A DNA stretch of 64,000 nucleotides from Planosporangium thailandense (GTDB lineage Bacteria > Actinomycetota > Actinomycetes > Mycobacteriales > Micromonosporaceae): positions 310,001-374,000 of the forward strand of contig NZ_JAATVY010000002.1 in assembly GCF_011947195.1 (NCBI RefSeq). The letters are read 5' to 3'. A model generated the notes under the pieces. It did not search any database. It was given only the letters and a program-made list of their open reading frames with translations, and was not told the DNA's origin. Made by a program: the position numbers and the translations under genes. Positions 43,931 to 52,203 of this stretch are shown here, one piece after another. Within the stretch, counting starts at the first letter, position 1. Each line of letters begins with the position of its first letter.

Positions 43931-44479
43931 ATGGGGGTCCCGCGGGTCGGGCTGCGCCGGAACACGCTGGGCAGCCTTGGGATTCTGGCGGTCATAGCGG
44001 CAATCGCGGCGGGGCTCCCGGCGCTCGACCGGGCGCTACCCCGCGAGCGGACCGTGCGGTCCGGGACGGCGTACCCGGTGACCGACGCGATCACCGTCGT
44101 GCCGCCGCCCGGCGCCCGCCTCGACGCGGGGCAGACGCGGCCCGGCCGCGACGTCGGGCAGGCGGTGTTCCTCGTCGGCCGGGTACGCTTCGCGATCCTG
44201 GTCAGCCCCGACCGGCTCACCCCCGAGGCCGCCGCGGCCCGGCTGCGCACCCGGCTCCGTGACGGCCTCGGCGCCAGCGCGATCGAGGCCGGCGCGCCCG
44301 GCGCCGCCGGTGCCCTGACCGGCCGGTTCCGGCTCGGGACCGACGGCGGCTGGTACGCGGTGCGCGTGTTCGACGAACGGGCCGTCGTGGACGCGACCGC
44401 CAGCGGGCCACCCGCCGACCTGGCCGACCTGCTGCCGGCGATCCAGGCCAGCGCCGCGAGCATCGCGAGAGCGACGTGA
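43931..44479 (+). CDS. Membrane-anchored protein of unknown function coupled to PrsW
   Basis: The 182-residue protein has a single N-terminal hydrophobic helix (about 14-33) and an extracytoplasmic domain with alternating strands (ITVVPPPGARLDAGQTRPGR, RFAILVSPDRLT, GWYAVRVFDERAVVDATAS). No family is recognised. It overlaps the PrsW gene by four bases (GTGA), so it is a candidate partner or substrate. TACCGT at 43919-43924 gives a leaderless start. Confidence 0.7.
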   Translation: MGVPRVGLRRNTLGSLGILAVIAAIAAGLPALDRALPRERTVRSGTAYPVTDAITVVPPPGARLDAGQTRPGRDVGQAVFLVGRVRFAILVSPDRLTPEAAAARLRTRLRDGLGASAIEAGAPGAAGALTGRFRLGTDGGWYAVRVFDERAVVDATASGPPADLADLLPAIQASAASIARAT

Positions 44480-45816
44480 CGCCCCAGCGCACCCGGGCGG
44501 CGCGCGTGGCGCCGGTACGACCGCAGCCGCTCGCCGGTGACCTCTTCGGCTCCGTACGGACGCCGGTGTTCTGGCTGCTCGTCGGCCTGTTGACCGTCGG
44601 TGCGGCGCGGCTGGGCGGCATGGTCGCCCCGCCGTTCGCCCGCTACCCCGTCGCCATGACGGTCGCGTTCGTCCTGTTCGCGCTGTACGCCGTACCGTTC
44701 GTGCTGTTCATCGCGCACGTCGACCGGCTCGAACGCGAGCCGCCGGTGCTGCTGGCCACCGCCTTCGCCTGGGGCGCCGTGGTCGTGACGGTCACCGCCG
44801 TACCCGGCAACCTGGCCGCCGAGAGCATCGTCGCGAAGCTCGTGTCACCGCGCTTCGCCGCGCTGTGGGGCTCCGCGCTCGCCGGCCCGACGGTCGAGGA
44901 GATTCTCAAGTTCCTCGGCGTGGTGGCCATCGCGATGCTCGCGACGAGCCAGGTCAACAGCGTCGTGGACGGCATGGTGTACGGCGCGATGGTCGGGCTC
45001 GGCTACCAGGTGATGGAGAACGTCTCGTACGCCGCGGTAGCGGTACAGGAGGCCGGCGCGGGTGACCGGCTGGAGCCGGTGTTCACCACGTTCGTCGTAC
45101 GGGGCATCCTCGGCGGACCGTGGAGCCACACCGTGTTCACCGCTCTCGCCGGCGCCGGGGTCGGCTACGCGGTCGTACGGGTCGACCGGTCGGCGCGGGT
45201 ACGGGCCGCCGTCGCGGGCGCGGGCCTGGGCGGCGCCTGGCTGTGCCACTTCGCCTGGAACTCGCCGCTGCTCGCCGACGGACTCGGCGTGGGCGTCGCG
45301 GGCCGGCTCGCCGCGCTCGTGGTGAAGGGCGCCCCGGTCCTCGCGCTCGTACTGGGGCTCGCGTGGCTCGCCCGGCGGCGCGAGGACGCCTACTACGCCG
45401 GTGTGCTGTCGGCGCTCGGCGATCCGTGGATCGTGACCCCGGCCGAGCTACGGGCCATGTGCTCGCTCGGCGGGCGGGCGGCGCTGCGCCGGGCCGCGTA
45501 CTCCCGGGCCGGCGCGGCCGGCGAACGGGCGGCGCGCCGGCTCCAGGAGTCCCAGGCGCGGCTCGCCGTCGAGCTGAGCCGGGGTATCGCTGCCGCCAGC
45601 GGCCGTGGTGGCGCTGCCGAGGAGGGCAGGCTCACCCCGGCGGCTGTCGACCGCGCGCGGGAGGTGCTGCGCGCCCGCCACGCCCTCGCCGCTCTCACGC
45701 TGCCGACGGCGGACCGCCGGCCGTTCGCCGGCAGCGTCGTCATGTGGCTGATCGGCGCCTGGGTGACGGTCGGCAGCGCACTGGGCCTGGCGCTGATGCT
45801 GCGCGCTCTCACCTGA
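44476..45816 (+). CDS. PrsW family intramembrane glutamic protease
   Basis: The 446-residue membrane protein has the PrsW core: EEILK with E141 and E142, then MENVSY in the next helices, a histidine in PWSHTVF and one in CHFAWN. PrsW-type proteases cleave membrane-embedded substrates such as anti-sigma factors. The core is followed by a long cytoplasmic extension (about 295-420, partly helical and Ala/Arg-rich) and a final transmembrane helix, which are not part of the minimal family. Confidence 0.88.
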   Translation: MTPQRTRAARVAPVRPQPLAGDLFGSVRTPVFWLLVGLLTVGAARLGGMVAPPFARYPVAMTVAFVLFALYAVPFVLFIAHVDRLEREPPVLLATAFAWGAVVVTVTAVPGNLAAESIVAKLVSPRFAALWGSALAGPTVEEILKFLGVVAIAMLATSQVNSVVDGMVYGAMVGLGYQVMENVSYAAVAVQEAGAGDRLEPVFTTFVVRGILGGPWSHTVFTALAGAGVGYAVVRVDRSARVRAAVAGAGLGGAWLCHFAWNSPLLADGLGVGVAGRLAALVVKGAPVLALVLGLAWLARRREDAYYAGVLSALGDPWIVTPAELRAMCSLGGRAALRRAAYSRAGAAGERAARRLQESQARLAVELSRGIAAASGRGGAAEEGRLTPAAVDRAREVLRARHALAALTLPTADRRPFAGSVVMWLIGAWVTVGSALGLALMLRALT

Positions 45817-45832
45817 GCGCGACTCTCATGGC

Positions 45833-45878
45833 CTGTTCACGGCTGGACTGTGCACGACTGCTGGACTGTTCACGGCTG
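45833..45878. repeat. Short 13-base direct repeats between convergent genes
   Basis: CTGTTCACGGCTG occurs at 45833-45845 and 45866-45878, with a variant CTGTGCACGACTG at 45848-45860. They lie just after the PrsW stop and overlap the end of the repeat microprotein gene on the opposite strand. Confidence 0.6.
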
Positions 45879-46109
45879 CGGCGGGAGCCCGCCGTCGCCG
45901 TCGACCACCTCGTCCGGGGTGCCGTCCTGGGTGCGGTCCACGATCGTGACGTCGACCTCGCCGTCGCCGTCGGTGTCGAACTGGAACAGGTCCGGCTTGC
46001 CGTCGCCGTCGGTGTCCACCACCCACACATCCGGCTTGCCGTCATTGTTGGCGTCGCGTACCGCCAGGTCGACGCGGTCGTCGCCTCTGGTCTCCACGCT
46101 GTCACCCAT
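45870..46109 (-). CDS. Microprotein made of 13-residue DxDxDG-type calcium-binding-like repeats
   Basis: Nearly the whole 79-residue protein is four tandem units of 13 residues: DANNDGKPDVWVV, DTDGDGKPDLFQF, DTDGDGEVDVTIV and DRTQDGTPDEVV. Each has an acidic DxDxDG-type loop followed by a short hydrophobic strand, as in EF-hand-like or thrombospondin type 3 calcium repeats. There is no signal peptide or membrane helix, so it should be cytosolic. GGAGGAG lies five bases before ATG 46109. Calcium binding is inferred, not shown. Confidence 0.75.
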   Translation of the reverse strand: MGDSVETRGDDRVDLAVRDANNDGKPDVWVVDTDGDGKPDLFQFDTDGDGEVDVTIVDRTQDGTPDEVVDGDGGLPPQP

Positions 46110-46183
46110 CCGAGACTCCTCCGTTAGACGCATCCCGCCCGTGTCCTGAACGTACCCAACGGGCGCACGGCAGAATCAGCGCC

Positions 46184-47041
46184 GTGAGTGAACGGTTCGT
46201 AGTGATCGGTGCCGGCACGATGGGGGTCGGCATCGCGTACGTGGCGGCGGGATCCGGGTACGCCGTCGAGCTCGTCGAGCTGGACCCGGCCCGCGGCGAG
46301 GCGGCGGTCACCGCGCTGGGTCGGCGCTGGGACAAGGCGGTGGCGCAGGGCCGGCTGGCCGCGGCCGAGGCGGAAGCCGCCAAGCAGCGGGTACGCCTGG
46401 TCGCGAGCCTCGACGAGGTCGCGGCGGAGCCGGCCGTGGTCGTCGAGGCCGTACCCGAGCGGCTGGACCTGAAGCGGACGGTGCTGCGCACCGCCGCGGA
46501 CCTGGCCCCGGGCCTGCTCGGGTCCAACACCTCCAGCATCCCGATCGCGGCGCTGGCCGACGGCCTGCCCCACCCGGAACGGATGCTCGGACTGCACTTC
46601 TTCAACCCGGTGTGGGCGATGGCGCTGTTGGAGATCGTGGTCGGCGCCGCCACGGCGCCCGAGACGACCGACAACGCGCTGGCCGTCGCCGCGCGGCTGG
46701 GCAAGGACCCGATCGTCGTACGGGACGCGCCGGGCTTCGCCACCTCCCGTCTCGGCGTGGCCCTCGGGCTGGAGGCGATCCGCATGGTCGCTGACGGGGT
46801 GGCCAGTGCGGCGGACATCGACAAGGCGATGGTGCTGGGATACCGCCACCCCATGGGACCGCTGGAGCTCACCGACGTCGTGGGGCTCGACGTACGGCTG
46901 GACATCGCGCGTACGCTGCGCGCGGCGTACGGCGACCGGTTCGCCCCGCCGCCCCTGCTGGAGGAGATGGTCGCGGCCGGGAAGCTGGGCAAGAAGTCCG
47001 GCGAAGGCTTCTACCGCTGGGTGGACGGGGAGAAGCGGTGA
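46184..47041 (+). CDS. 3-hydroxyacyl-CoA dehydrogenase family protein
   Basis: The 285-residue enzyme has the NAD-binding GAGTMGVGIAYVAA, catalytic-region NTSSIPIA, LGLHFFNPVWAM (catalytic His) and the C-terminal dimerisation domain with GYRHPMGPLELTDVVGLD. It is of the 3-hydroxybutyryl-CoA dehydrogenase (Hbd/PaaH) type and acts in fatty acid or aromatic catabolism. CAGAAT at 46171-46176 gives a leaderless GTG start. Confidence 0.92.
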   Translation: MSERFVVIGAGTMGVGIAYVAAGSGYAVELVELDPARGEAAVTALGRRWDKAVAQGRLAAAEAEAAKQRVRLVASLDEVAAEPAVVVEAVPERLDLKRTVLRTAADLAPGLLGSNTSSIPIAALADGLPHPERMLGLHFFNPVWAMALLEIVVGAATAPETTDNALAVAARLGKDPIVVRDAPGFATSRLGVALGLEAIRMVADGVASAADIDKAMVLGYRHPMGPLELTDVVGLDVRLDIARTLRAAYGDRFAPPPLLEEMVAAGKLGKKSGEGFYRWVDGEKR

Positions 47042-47127
47042 CGGAGCCGTTACGCGTGGCGGAGCGCGACGACCGGTCGTCGCGCTGCGTCTGACCACGC
47101 TCGCCGTGGACGCGCCGGCCGCCGCCG

Positions 47128-48783
47128 TCAGCGGCGTTCGCGCTCGTGCTCCGGCTCGCGCTGCGCGGGTACGCCACCGCTGCCGGCGTGCGCCTTCTCG
47201 CGCTCCGCGCGGGCGCGGTCGCGGTGGCCGTCCGGCTGTCCGGCGGGCTCCTCGATGGGCAGGAAGAAGCCACGGATGGCGGGGGCCATCCCGCCGACCC
47301 GGTTGACCCGCTTGGGGACCGTCCAGCCGGCGTACGGCAGCTCGCCGTGGCCGGCCTCGTCGACCGGGCCGAGGGGCTGGTGCACCTCGACGAACTTGCC
47401 CGACGGCAGCCGCCTGATGATCCCGGTCTCCATGCCGTGGACGAGGACCTCACGGTCGTGCTGCTGGAGCGCCAGACAGACCCGGTAGGTGATCCAGTAC
47501 GCGATCGGGGGGACGAGCAGGGCGCCGATCCGGCCGGCCCACGTCGTGGCGTTGAGGCTGATGTTGAACTTGAACGCGATCACGTCGTTGGCCGCCGAAA
47601 GCGCGAACACGACGTAGAACGCCACCGCCATGGTGCCCAGGGCGGTGCGGGTGGGCACGTCGCGGGGCCGTTGCAGCAGGTGGTGTGGCTGGGAAGGGTA
47701 GATCTTCCGTTGCTCCACCCACGGGTAGACGAGGGCGAGCACGGTGATGACCCCGACCAGCACCGCCCCTGCCCAGAAGGCCGGCGGGACGGTGTAGGGG
47801 CCCGCCCGGATCTCCCAGGGTGGCATGAGGCGCAGCGCCCCGTCCATGAACCACACGTACCAGTCCGGCTGGCTCGCCGCCGAGACGACCGCTGCCTGGT
47901 ACGGGCCGTAGATCCAGATCGGATTGATCTGGAAGATCCCGCCGAGCAGCGCCAGCAGCCCGGCGACGAACATGAAGAAGCCCGTGCTGCGTATGGCGAA
48001 GCCCGGCACCATCCGCTCGCCCACCACGTTGTGCTCGGTACGGCCGGGGCCCGGCCACTGCGTGTGCTTCTGTTTGATCAGGATGCCGAGGTGCGCCGCC
48101 ACGAGCGCCAGCAGCAGCCCCGGGATGATCAGGACGTGGGCGATGTACAGCCGGGGCAGGATCTCGGCACCCGGGAACTCGCCACCGAACAGGCTGGTCG
48201 CGAGCCACGTACCGATGACCGGGACCGAAAGGACGATCGCGTTCGCGATCCGCAGGCCGGTGCCGGACAGCGCGTCGTCGGGCAGGGAGTACCCGAAGAA
48301 CCCTTCCGCGAAGCCGAGCCAGAACAGGGTGATCCCGATCACCCAGTTGATCTCACGCGGGCGGCGGAACGCGCCGGTGAAGAAGATCCGGAACATATGC
48401 GCGACGATGCCGGCCATGAACAGCAGCGCCGCCCAGTGGTGGATCTGCCGCATGATGAGGCCGCCGCGCACGTCGAAGGAGAGGTCGAGGCTGGTCTGGT
48501 AGGCGCGGGACATCGGCACGCCGCGCAGCGGGGTGTAGGAGCCGTGGTACACCACCTCGGTCGAGGCGGGTGTGTACCACAGCGCCAGGAACGTGCCGGA
48601 CAGGATCAGGATCACCAGCGAGTACAGCGCGATCTCGCCGAGCAGGAACGACCAGTGGTCGGGGAAGACCTTGTTCATGGCCGCTCGCAGCGTCCGGGAC
48701 AGGATGAGCCGGCTGTCGAGCCAGCGGGTGATCCCGGCTACCCGCTCCGCGGTCGTGTTGCGGCGCCTGAGCGTGTTGATCAT
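47128..48783 (-). CDS. qcrB: Cytochrome bc1 complex cytochrome b subunit, isolated copy
   Basis: The 551-residue protein has the heme b histidine pairs in QIHHWAALLFMAGIVAHMF and LYIAHVLIIPGLLLALVAAH, and PDWY in the quinol-site region (PEWY in many bacteria). A long charged C-terminal extension follows, as in actinobacteria. It should accept electrons from menaquinol as part of a bc1-aa3 supercomplex. No qcrA, qcrC or ctaE is adjacent, so this is probably an additional copy. GGAAAGG lies upstream of ATG 48783. Confidence 0.93.
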   Translation of the reverse strand: MINTLRRRNTTAERVAGITRWLDSRLILSRTLRAAMNKVFPDHWSFLLGEIALYSLVILILSGTFLALWYTPASTEVVYHGSYTPLRGVPMSRAYQTSLDLSFDVRGGLIMRQIHHWAALLFMAGIVAHMFRIFFTGAFRRPREINWVIGITLFWLGFAEGFFGYSLPDDALSGTGLRIANAIVLSVPVIGTWLATSLFGGEFPGAEILPRLYIAHVLIIPGLLLALVAAHLGILIKQKHTQWPGPGRTEHNVVGERMVPGFAIRSTGFFMFVAGLLALLGGIFQINPIWIYGPYQAAVVSAASQPDWYVWFMDGALRLMPPWEIRAGPYTVPPAFWAGAVLVGVITVLALVYPWVEQRKIYPSQPHHLLQRPRDVPTRTALGTMAVAFYVVFALSAANDVIAFKFNISLNATTWAGRIGALLVPPIAYWITYRVCLALQQHDREVLVHGMETGIIRRLPSGKFVEVHQPLGPVDEAGHGELPYAGWTVPKRVNRVGGMAPAIRGFFLPIEEPAGQPDGHRDRARAEREKAHAGSGGVPAQREPEHERERR

Positions 48784-48885
48784 CGGGGTGGGCCTTTCCG
48801 GCGACGGACCGGATCGGCTATCTACCCCGTCTGCGGGATCTGACCCTCCTACCTGCGCTTTTCCTGCGCGCGCCGGCGGCGGCGA

Positions 48886-50244
48886 CTACGACTGGAACGT
48901 CATCCCCTCGTCCTTGAGCGCCCGCACGAACAGGGCAGACTCGTCGAACCCAATGATCACCACCGCGTCCGGCCCGGACTCCGCGATCGTCTTGGCGAGT
49001 GGCTTGAACAGGGTGTTGCGGTCACCCGGCGCGTACGTCTCCTTGCCCTTGTACGTGAGCACCTGGATGTTGCCCGCCTTGAGCCCGGCGGTGGTCAGGT
49101 CGGCCAGCACGCCGCTGCTCAGGCCCTTGCCGTAGGAGTCGTCGCGGGCGACGACGGCCACCTTCGCGGCGCCGTCGCGCATCACGATGTCGGCCAGCGC
49201 CTTGGCCTGGAGCTTGTCGGACGGGGCCGTGCGGAAGAACAGGCCCTTGTCGTCGACGGTGGACAGCGCCTCCGACGTCGCCGACGGCGAGAACAGGATG
49301 CGGCTCGCGGCGACCACCTTCGGCAGCACCGCGGCCGAGACGCCCGACGCGGCGGCACCGATGATCACCTGAACGCCGGCCGAGATGAACCGGTCCACCG
49401 TCGCCGAGGCGACCTGCGGGCTCGTGCCGTCGTCACCGTCGACCCACTCCACGGGCTGACCGAGCACCCCACCGGCCTCGTTGATCTCCTGCACCGCGAG
49501 CTTCCCGCCGGCGAACATCGGCGGACCCTGGCTGGCGAGCGCGCCGGTGTGCGGAAGCAGACCACCGAACTTCAGCGCCGTCGGCTTCCCGGTCCGGTTG
49601 GCGCTCGCCGGCGGCGGGGTGGGCTCGTTCTTGCCCGCGGTGGTGTCCTCGCCGGCGCCCACGAACTCGGTCTTGGCATCGTCGATGTGGTTGTCGCGGC
49701 CGAAGTTGAGCGTCGCGTAGCTGGCGGTGGACGGCTCACCCACGTCGGTGAAGCCGCTGCGCTTGAGTGAGGACACGCCGCGGTACTGGATGTTCTCGTT
49801 CTGGCGGATCAGGCCGACGCAGTCCTTGAAGGTGCTGCACGTGGTGCCGCCCACCGTGGTGCCCACGATGTACTTCGCGATCGCCGGGGCGTCGGTGCTG
49901 CGGGCGGCCTCCGCCGCCAGCGCCGACACGATCACCGCGTCGTACGACTCGCCGGCGTAGTTGTAGTCGGTGAGGGTGGGGTCGACGGCGTGGAGCCGCC
50001 GCTTGAACTCGTCGGTGAGCGGCGTGAGCGGCGTCGTGCCCTTCATGCCGGCGAGCACGCCCGGCGTGTCCTTCAGGAGGTCACCGAACGAGCTGCTCAT
50101 GTTACCGTCTGTACCGTACAGTCGGGTCTGACGGTGACCGGCCGAGCCGGCCGAGTCGGACGGCTTTGACGTGCCGCACGCCGAAGCGAACAGCACGGCG
50201 GTCAGAGCTGCGAACGTCAATGCCGTGCGGGTGACACGCCGCAT
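48886..50244 (-). CDS. Type I periplasmic binding lipoprotein with lobes in swapped order
   Basis: The 452-residue protein has a lipoprotein signal (Cys23 in ASAC). After a short linker, residues 38-198 begin RLYGTDGNMSS and contain ESYDAVIVSALAAEA, CSTF and CVGLI: the C-terminal lobe of the LivK-like family. A Pro/Ala/Thr linker (199-222) leads to residues 223-452, which begin KFGGLLPHTGALASQGPP and end DAVVIIGFDESALFVRALKDE: the N-terminal lobe. The canonical chain would run from the present C-terminus straight into residue 38. This looks like a circular permutation at the hinge. No permease is nearby. Confidence 0.85.
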   Translation of the reverse strand: MRRVTRTALTFAALTAVLFASACGTSKPSDSAGSAGHRQTRLYGTDGNMSSSFGDLLKDTPGVLAGMKGTTPLTPLTDEFKRRLHAVDPTLTDYNYAGESYDAVIVSALAAEAARSTDAPAIAKYIVGTTVGGTTCSTFKDCVGLIRQNENIQYRGVSSLKRSGFTDVGEPSTASYATLNFGRDNHIDDAKTEFVGAGEDTTAGKNEPTPPPASANRTGKPTALKFGGLLPHTGALASQGPPMFAGGKLAVQEINEAGGVLGQPVEWVDGDDGTSPQVASATVDRFISAGVQVIIGAAASGVSAAVLPKVVAASRILFSPSATSEALSTVDDKGLFFRTAPSDKLQAKALADIVMRDGAAKVAVVARDDSYGKGLSSGVLADLTTAGLKAGNIQVLTYKGKETYAPGDRNTLFKPLAKTIAESGPDAVVIIGFDESALFVRALKDEGMTFQS

Positions 50245-50365
50245 GAGCTACTCCCTCCGGGAACCTGCCGTGCGCACCTTAGCGCGACTTTCGCCGATGG
50301 AGGAGATCGCGGTGTGATCCATTTCGCTGCATGCCACATGCCGGAGTGCGGGTAGCCTGCGGGCA

Positions 50366-50782
50366 ATGGAAACGCTCTCACCGGACGGTTCGACTCCAGC
50401 GCTCGACGGGCTCGGTTCCCTGGCGGCCCGGATGGGCATCGAGATCGTCGAGGCCACGCCCGAACGGGTGGTCGGCACGATGCCCGTCGACGGCAACCTC
50501 CAACCGTACGGGCTGCTGCACGGCGGCGCCTCCTGCGTCCTGGCGGAGACCCTGGGCTCGATCGGTGCGGCGATGCACGCCGCCCGGACCCACGGCGGGT
50601 ACGCGGTCGGCGTCGACATCAACGCCACCCACCACCGGTCGGCCCGGTCCGGCGTGGTCACCGGGGTTGCCACCCCGCTGCACCTGGGCGGCTCGATCGC
50701 CTCGTACGAGGTCGTCATCACCGATTCCGCCGGTGACCGCCTCTGCACCGCCCGTCTGACCTGCGCGGTCCGTCGTCCGTGA
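50366..50782 (+). CDS. PaaI-type hotdog-fold thioesterase
   Basis: The 138-residue protein has the hotdog helix LLHGGASCVLAETLGSIGA, with the catalytic-type Glu in this helix, and the strand VGVDINATHHRSARSG. It hydrolyses acyl- or aryl-CoA esters, possibly 1,4-dihydroxy-2-naphthoyl-CoA (MenI-like) in menaquinone synthesis. TAGCCT at 50353-50358 makes ATG 50366 leaderless. Confidence 0.9.
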   Translation: METLSPDGSTPALDGLGSLAARMGIEIVEATPERVVGTMPVDGNLQPYGLLHGGASCVLAETLGSIGAAMHAARTHGGYAVGVDINATHHRSARSGVVTGVATPLHLGGSIASYEVVITDSAGDRLCTARLTCAVRRP

Positions 50783-50848
50783 CCCCGGCGGCGCGGTAGC
50801 GGGACCGCCGCGCGGCGGCGCTTGACTGTGACGGATACGCTGCGCAAC

Positions 50849-51271
50849 GTGGAGGGCCAACCGGACAACCTGTTCGACGCCGCGCTGTTCGACGATGTCG
50901 CGCTCGTGCTGCGATCCGCGCTGGCCGGAGACGGCGACGGCGTGGTCAACGCGTTCAACAAGGCGACGACCCGCGCCGGTGTCGTCGGCGCGTACGAGGT
51001 GGCCTGGAGCCTCGCCGGCGCCACCGTGGGCGACGACATCGCGCTGGGCCCGTGGCGGCTGGACTTCCCGGGCATCGAGGAGGCGGCCTACGACAAGCGG
51101 TGGGTGGCGCGGTTTCTGAGCGCGTACGCCAACGCTGACGAGGCGATCGCCGAGGCGCTGTTCGGCGCCGCCATCGCCGACGGCAAGCTGCCGCAGTGCC
51201 TGCTCACGCTGGCCGGCTCGGCGATCGCCACCATCCGCCACCGCGACGGCGGGTCGGGCGCACGGTCGTGA
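50849..51271 (+). CDS. Conserved hypothetical protein, helical
   Basis: The 140-residue predicted helical protein has no recognised domain. It contains FDDVALVLRSALAGDGDGVV and AIAEALFGAAIADGKLPQCL. GTG 50849 with TACGCT at 50836-50841 fits the local leaderless pattern; longer in-frame starts exist at TTG 50822 and GTG 50828. It converges on purC with 7 bases between. Confidence 0.6.
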   Translation: MEGQPDNLFDAALFDDVALVLRSALAGDGDGVVNAFNKATTRAGVVGAYEVAWSLAGATVGDDIALGPWRLDFPGIEEAAYDKRWVARFLSAYANADEAIAEALFGAAIADGKLPQCLLTLAGSAIATIRHRDGGSGARS

Positions 51272-51278
51272 CGCCGGG

Positions 51279-52118
51279 TTAGGCCCAGCGCCGGCCGGTG
51301 ATCCGCTCGTACGCCTCGATGTAGCGGGCGCGCGTCGCCTCGACGATCTCCGGCGGGATCTCCGGCCCGGGCGCGGTCTTGTCCCAGCCCAGCTTCGGGT
51401 CGGCCGCCCAGTCGCGGACGAACTGCTTGTCGAACGAGTCCTGCGACCGGCCGGGCTGCCAGGAGTCGGCCGGCCAGAAGCGGGACGAGTCGGGGGTCAG
51501 CACCTCGTCGGCCAGCAGCAGCTCGCCGTCGGGCGTACGGCCGAACTCCAGCTTGGTGTCGGCGATGATGATGCCGCGCTCGGCGGCCAGTTCGGCGCCC
51601 CGCCGGTACACCTTGAGGGTGAGCTCCCGCAGCGTCTCGGCCGTGTCCTTGCCGACTCGCTCGACCATGTCGTCGAAGCCGATGGACTCGTCGTGCTCGC
51701 CGATCGGCGCCTTCGTCGTCGGTGTGAAGATCGGCTCGGGCAGCTTCGAGCCCTCGACCAGCCCGGCCGGGAGCGTCACCCCGCAGACCTCGCCGGTCCT
51801 GTCGTACTCGCTCCGCCCCGAGCCGGCGAGGTAGCCCCGGGCGATGCACTCGACCGGCACCATCGAAAGGCGCCGGCAGCGGATCGCCCGCCCGGCCCAC
51901 TCGGCCGGTACGTCGGTGGCGGAGACGACGTGGTTGGGCACCACGCCGGCGAGCTGCTCGAACCACCACAGCGAGAGCTGGGTCAGCAGGGCGCCCTTGT
52001 CGGGGATGGGGGTGGGCAGGACGACGTCGTAGACGCTGATCCGGTCGGACGCGACCAGGATCAGGTCGTCGCCGTCGGCGTACACGTCCCGGACCTTGCC
52101 CGAATGCAGCAGCTCCAC
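51279..52118 (-). CDS. purC: Phosphoribosylaminoimidazole-succinocarboxamide synthase
   Basis: The 279-residue enzyme has the SAICAR synthetase landmarks HSGKVRDVYA, ASDRISVYDVVLPTPIPDKG, VECIARGYLAGSG and IIADTKLEFG, then LADEVLTPDSSRFWPAD. It joins aspartate to CAIR in purine synthesis. GGGGAG lies five bases before GTG 52118. No other pur genes are within the window. Confidence 0.97.
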   Translation of the reverse strand: MELLHSGKVRDVYADGDDLILVASDRISVYDVVLPTPIPDKGALLTQLSLWWFEQLAGVVPNHVVSATDVPAEWAGRAIRCRRLSMVPVECIARGYLAGSGRSEYDRTGEVCGVTLPAGLVEGSKLPEPIFTPTTKAPIGEHDESIGFDDMVERVGKDTAETLRELTLKVYRRGAELAAERGIIIADTKLEFGRTPDGELLLADEVLTPDSSRFWPADSWQPGRSQDSFDKQFVRDWAADPKLGWDKTAPGPEIPPEIVEATRARYIEAYERITGRRWA

Positions 52119-52203
52119 CCGTACTCCCCGATCTTGTATTGGGTCCTGGGACCGATTCTCGTTGCCGGGGATGTGGACCGGTCAGGCGGGGTAAGCGCCC
52201 GGC

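Noticed and set aside
47146-48843. Long plus-strand ORF opposite qcrB
   Set aside because: Its translation is low-complexity Arg/Gly/Asp-rich and mirrors the qcrB codons; qcrB has all family motifs.
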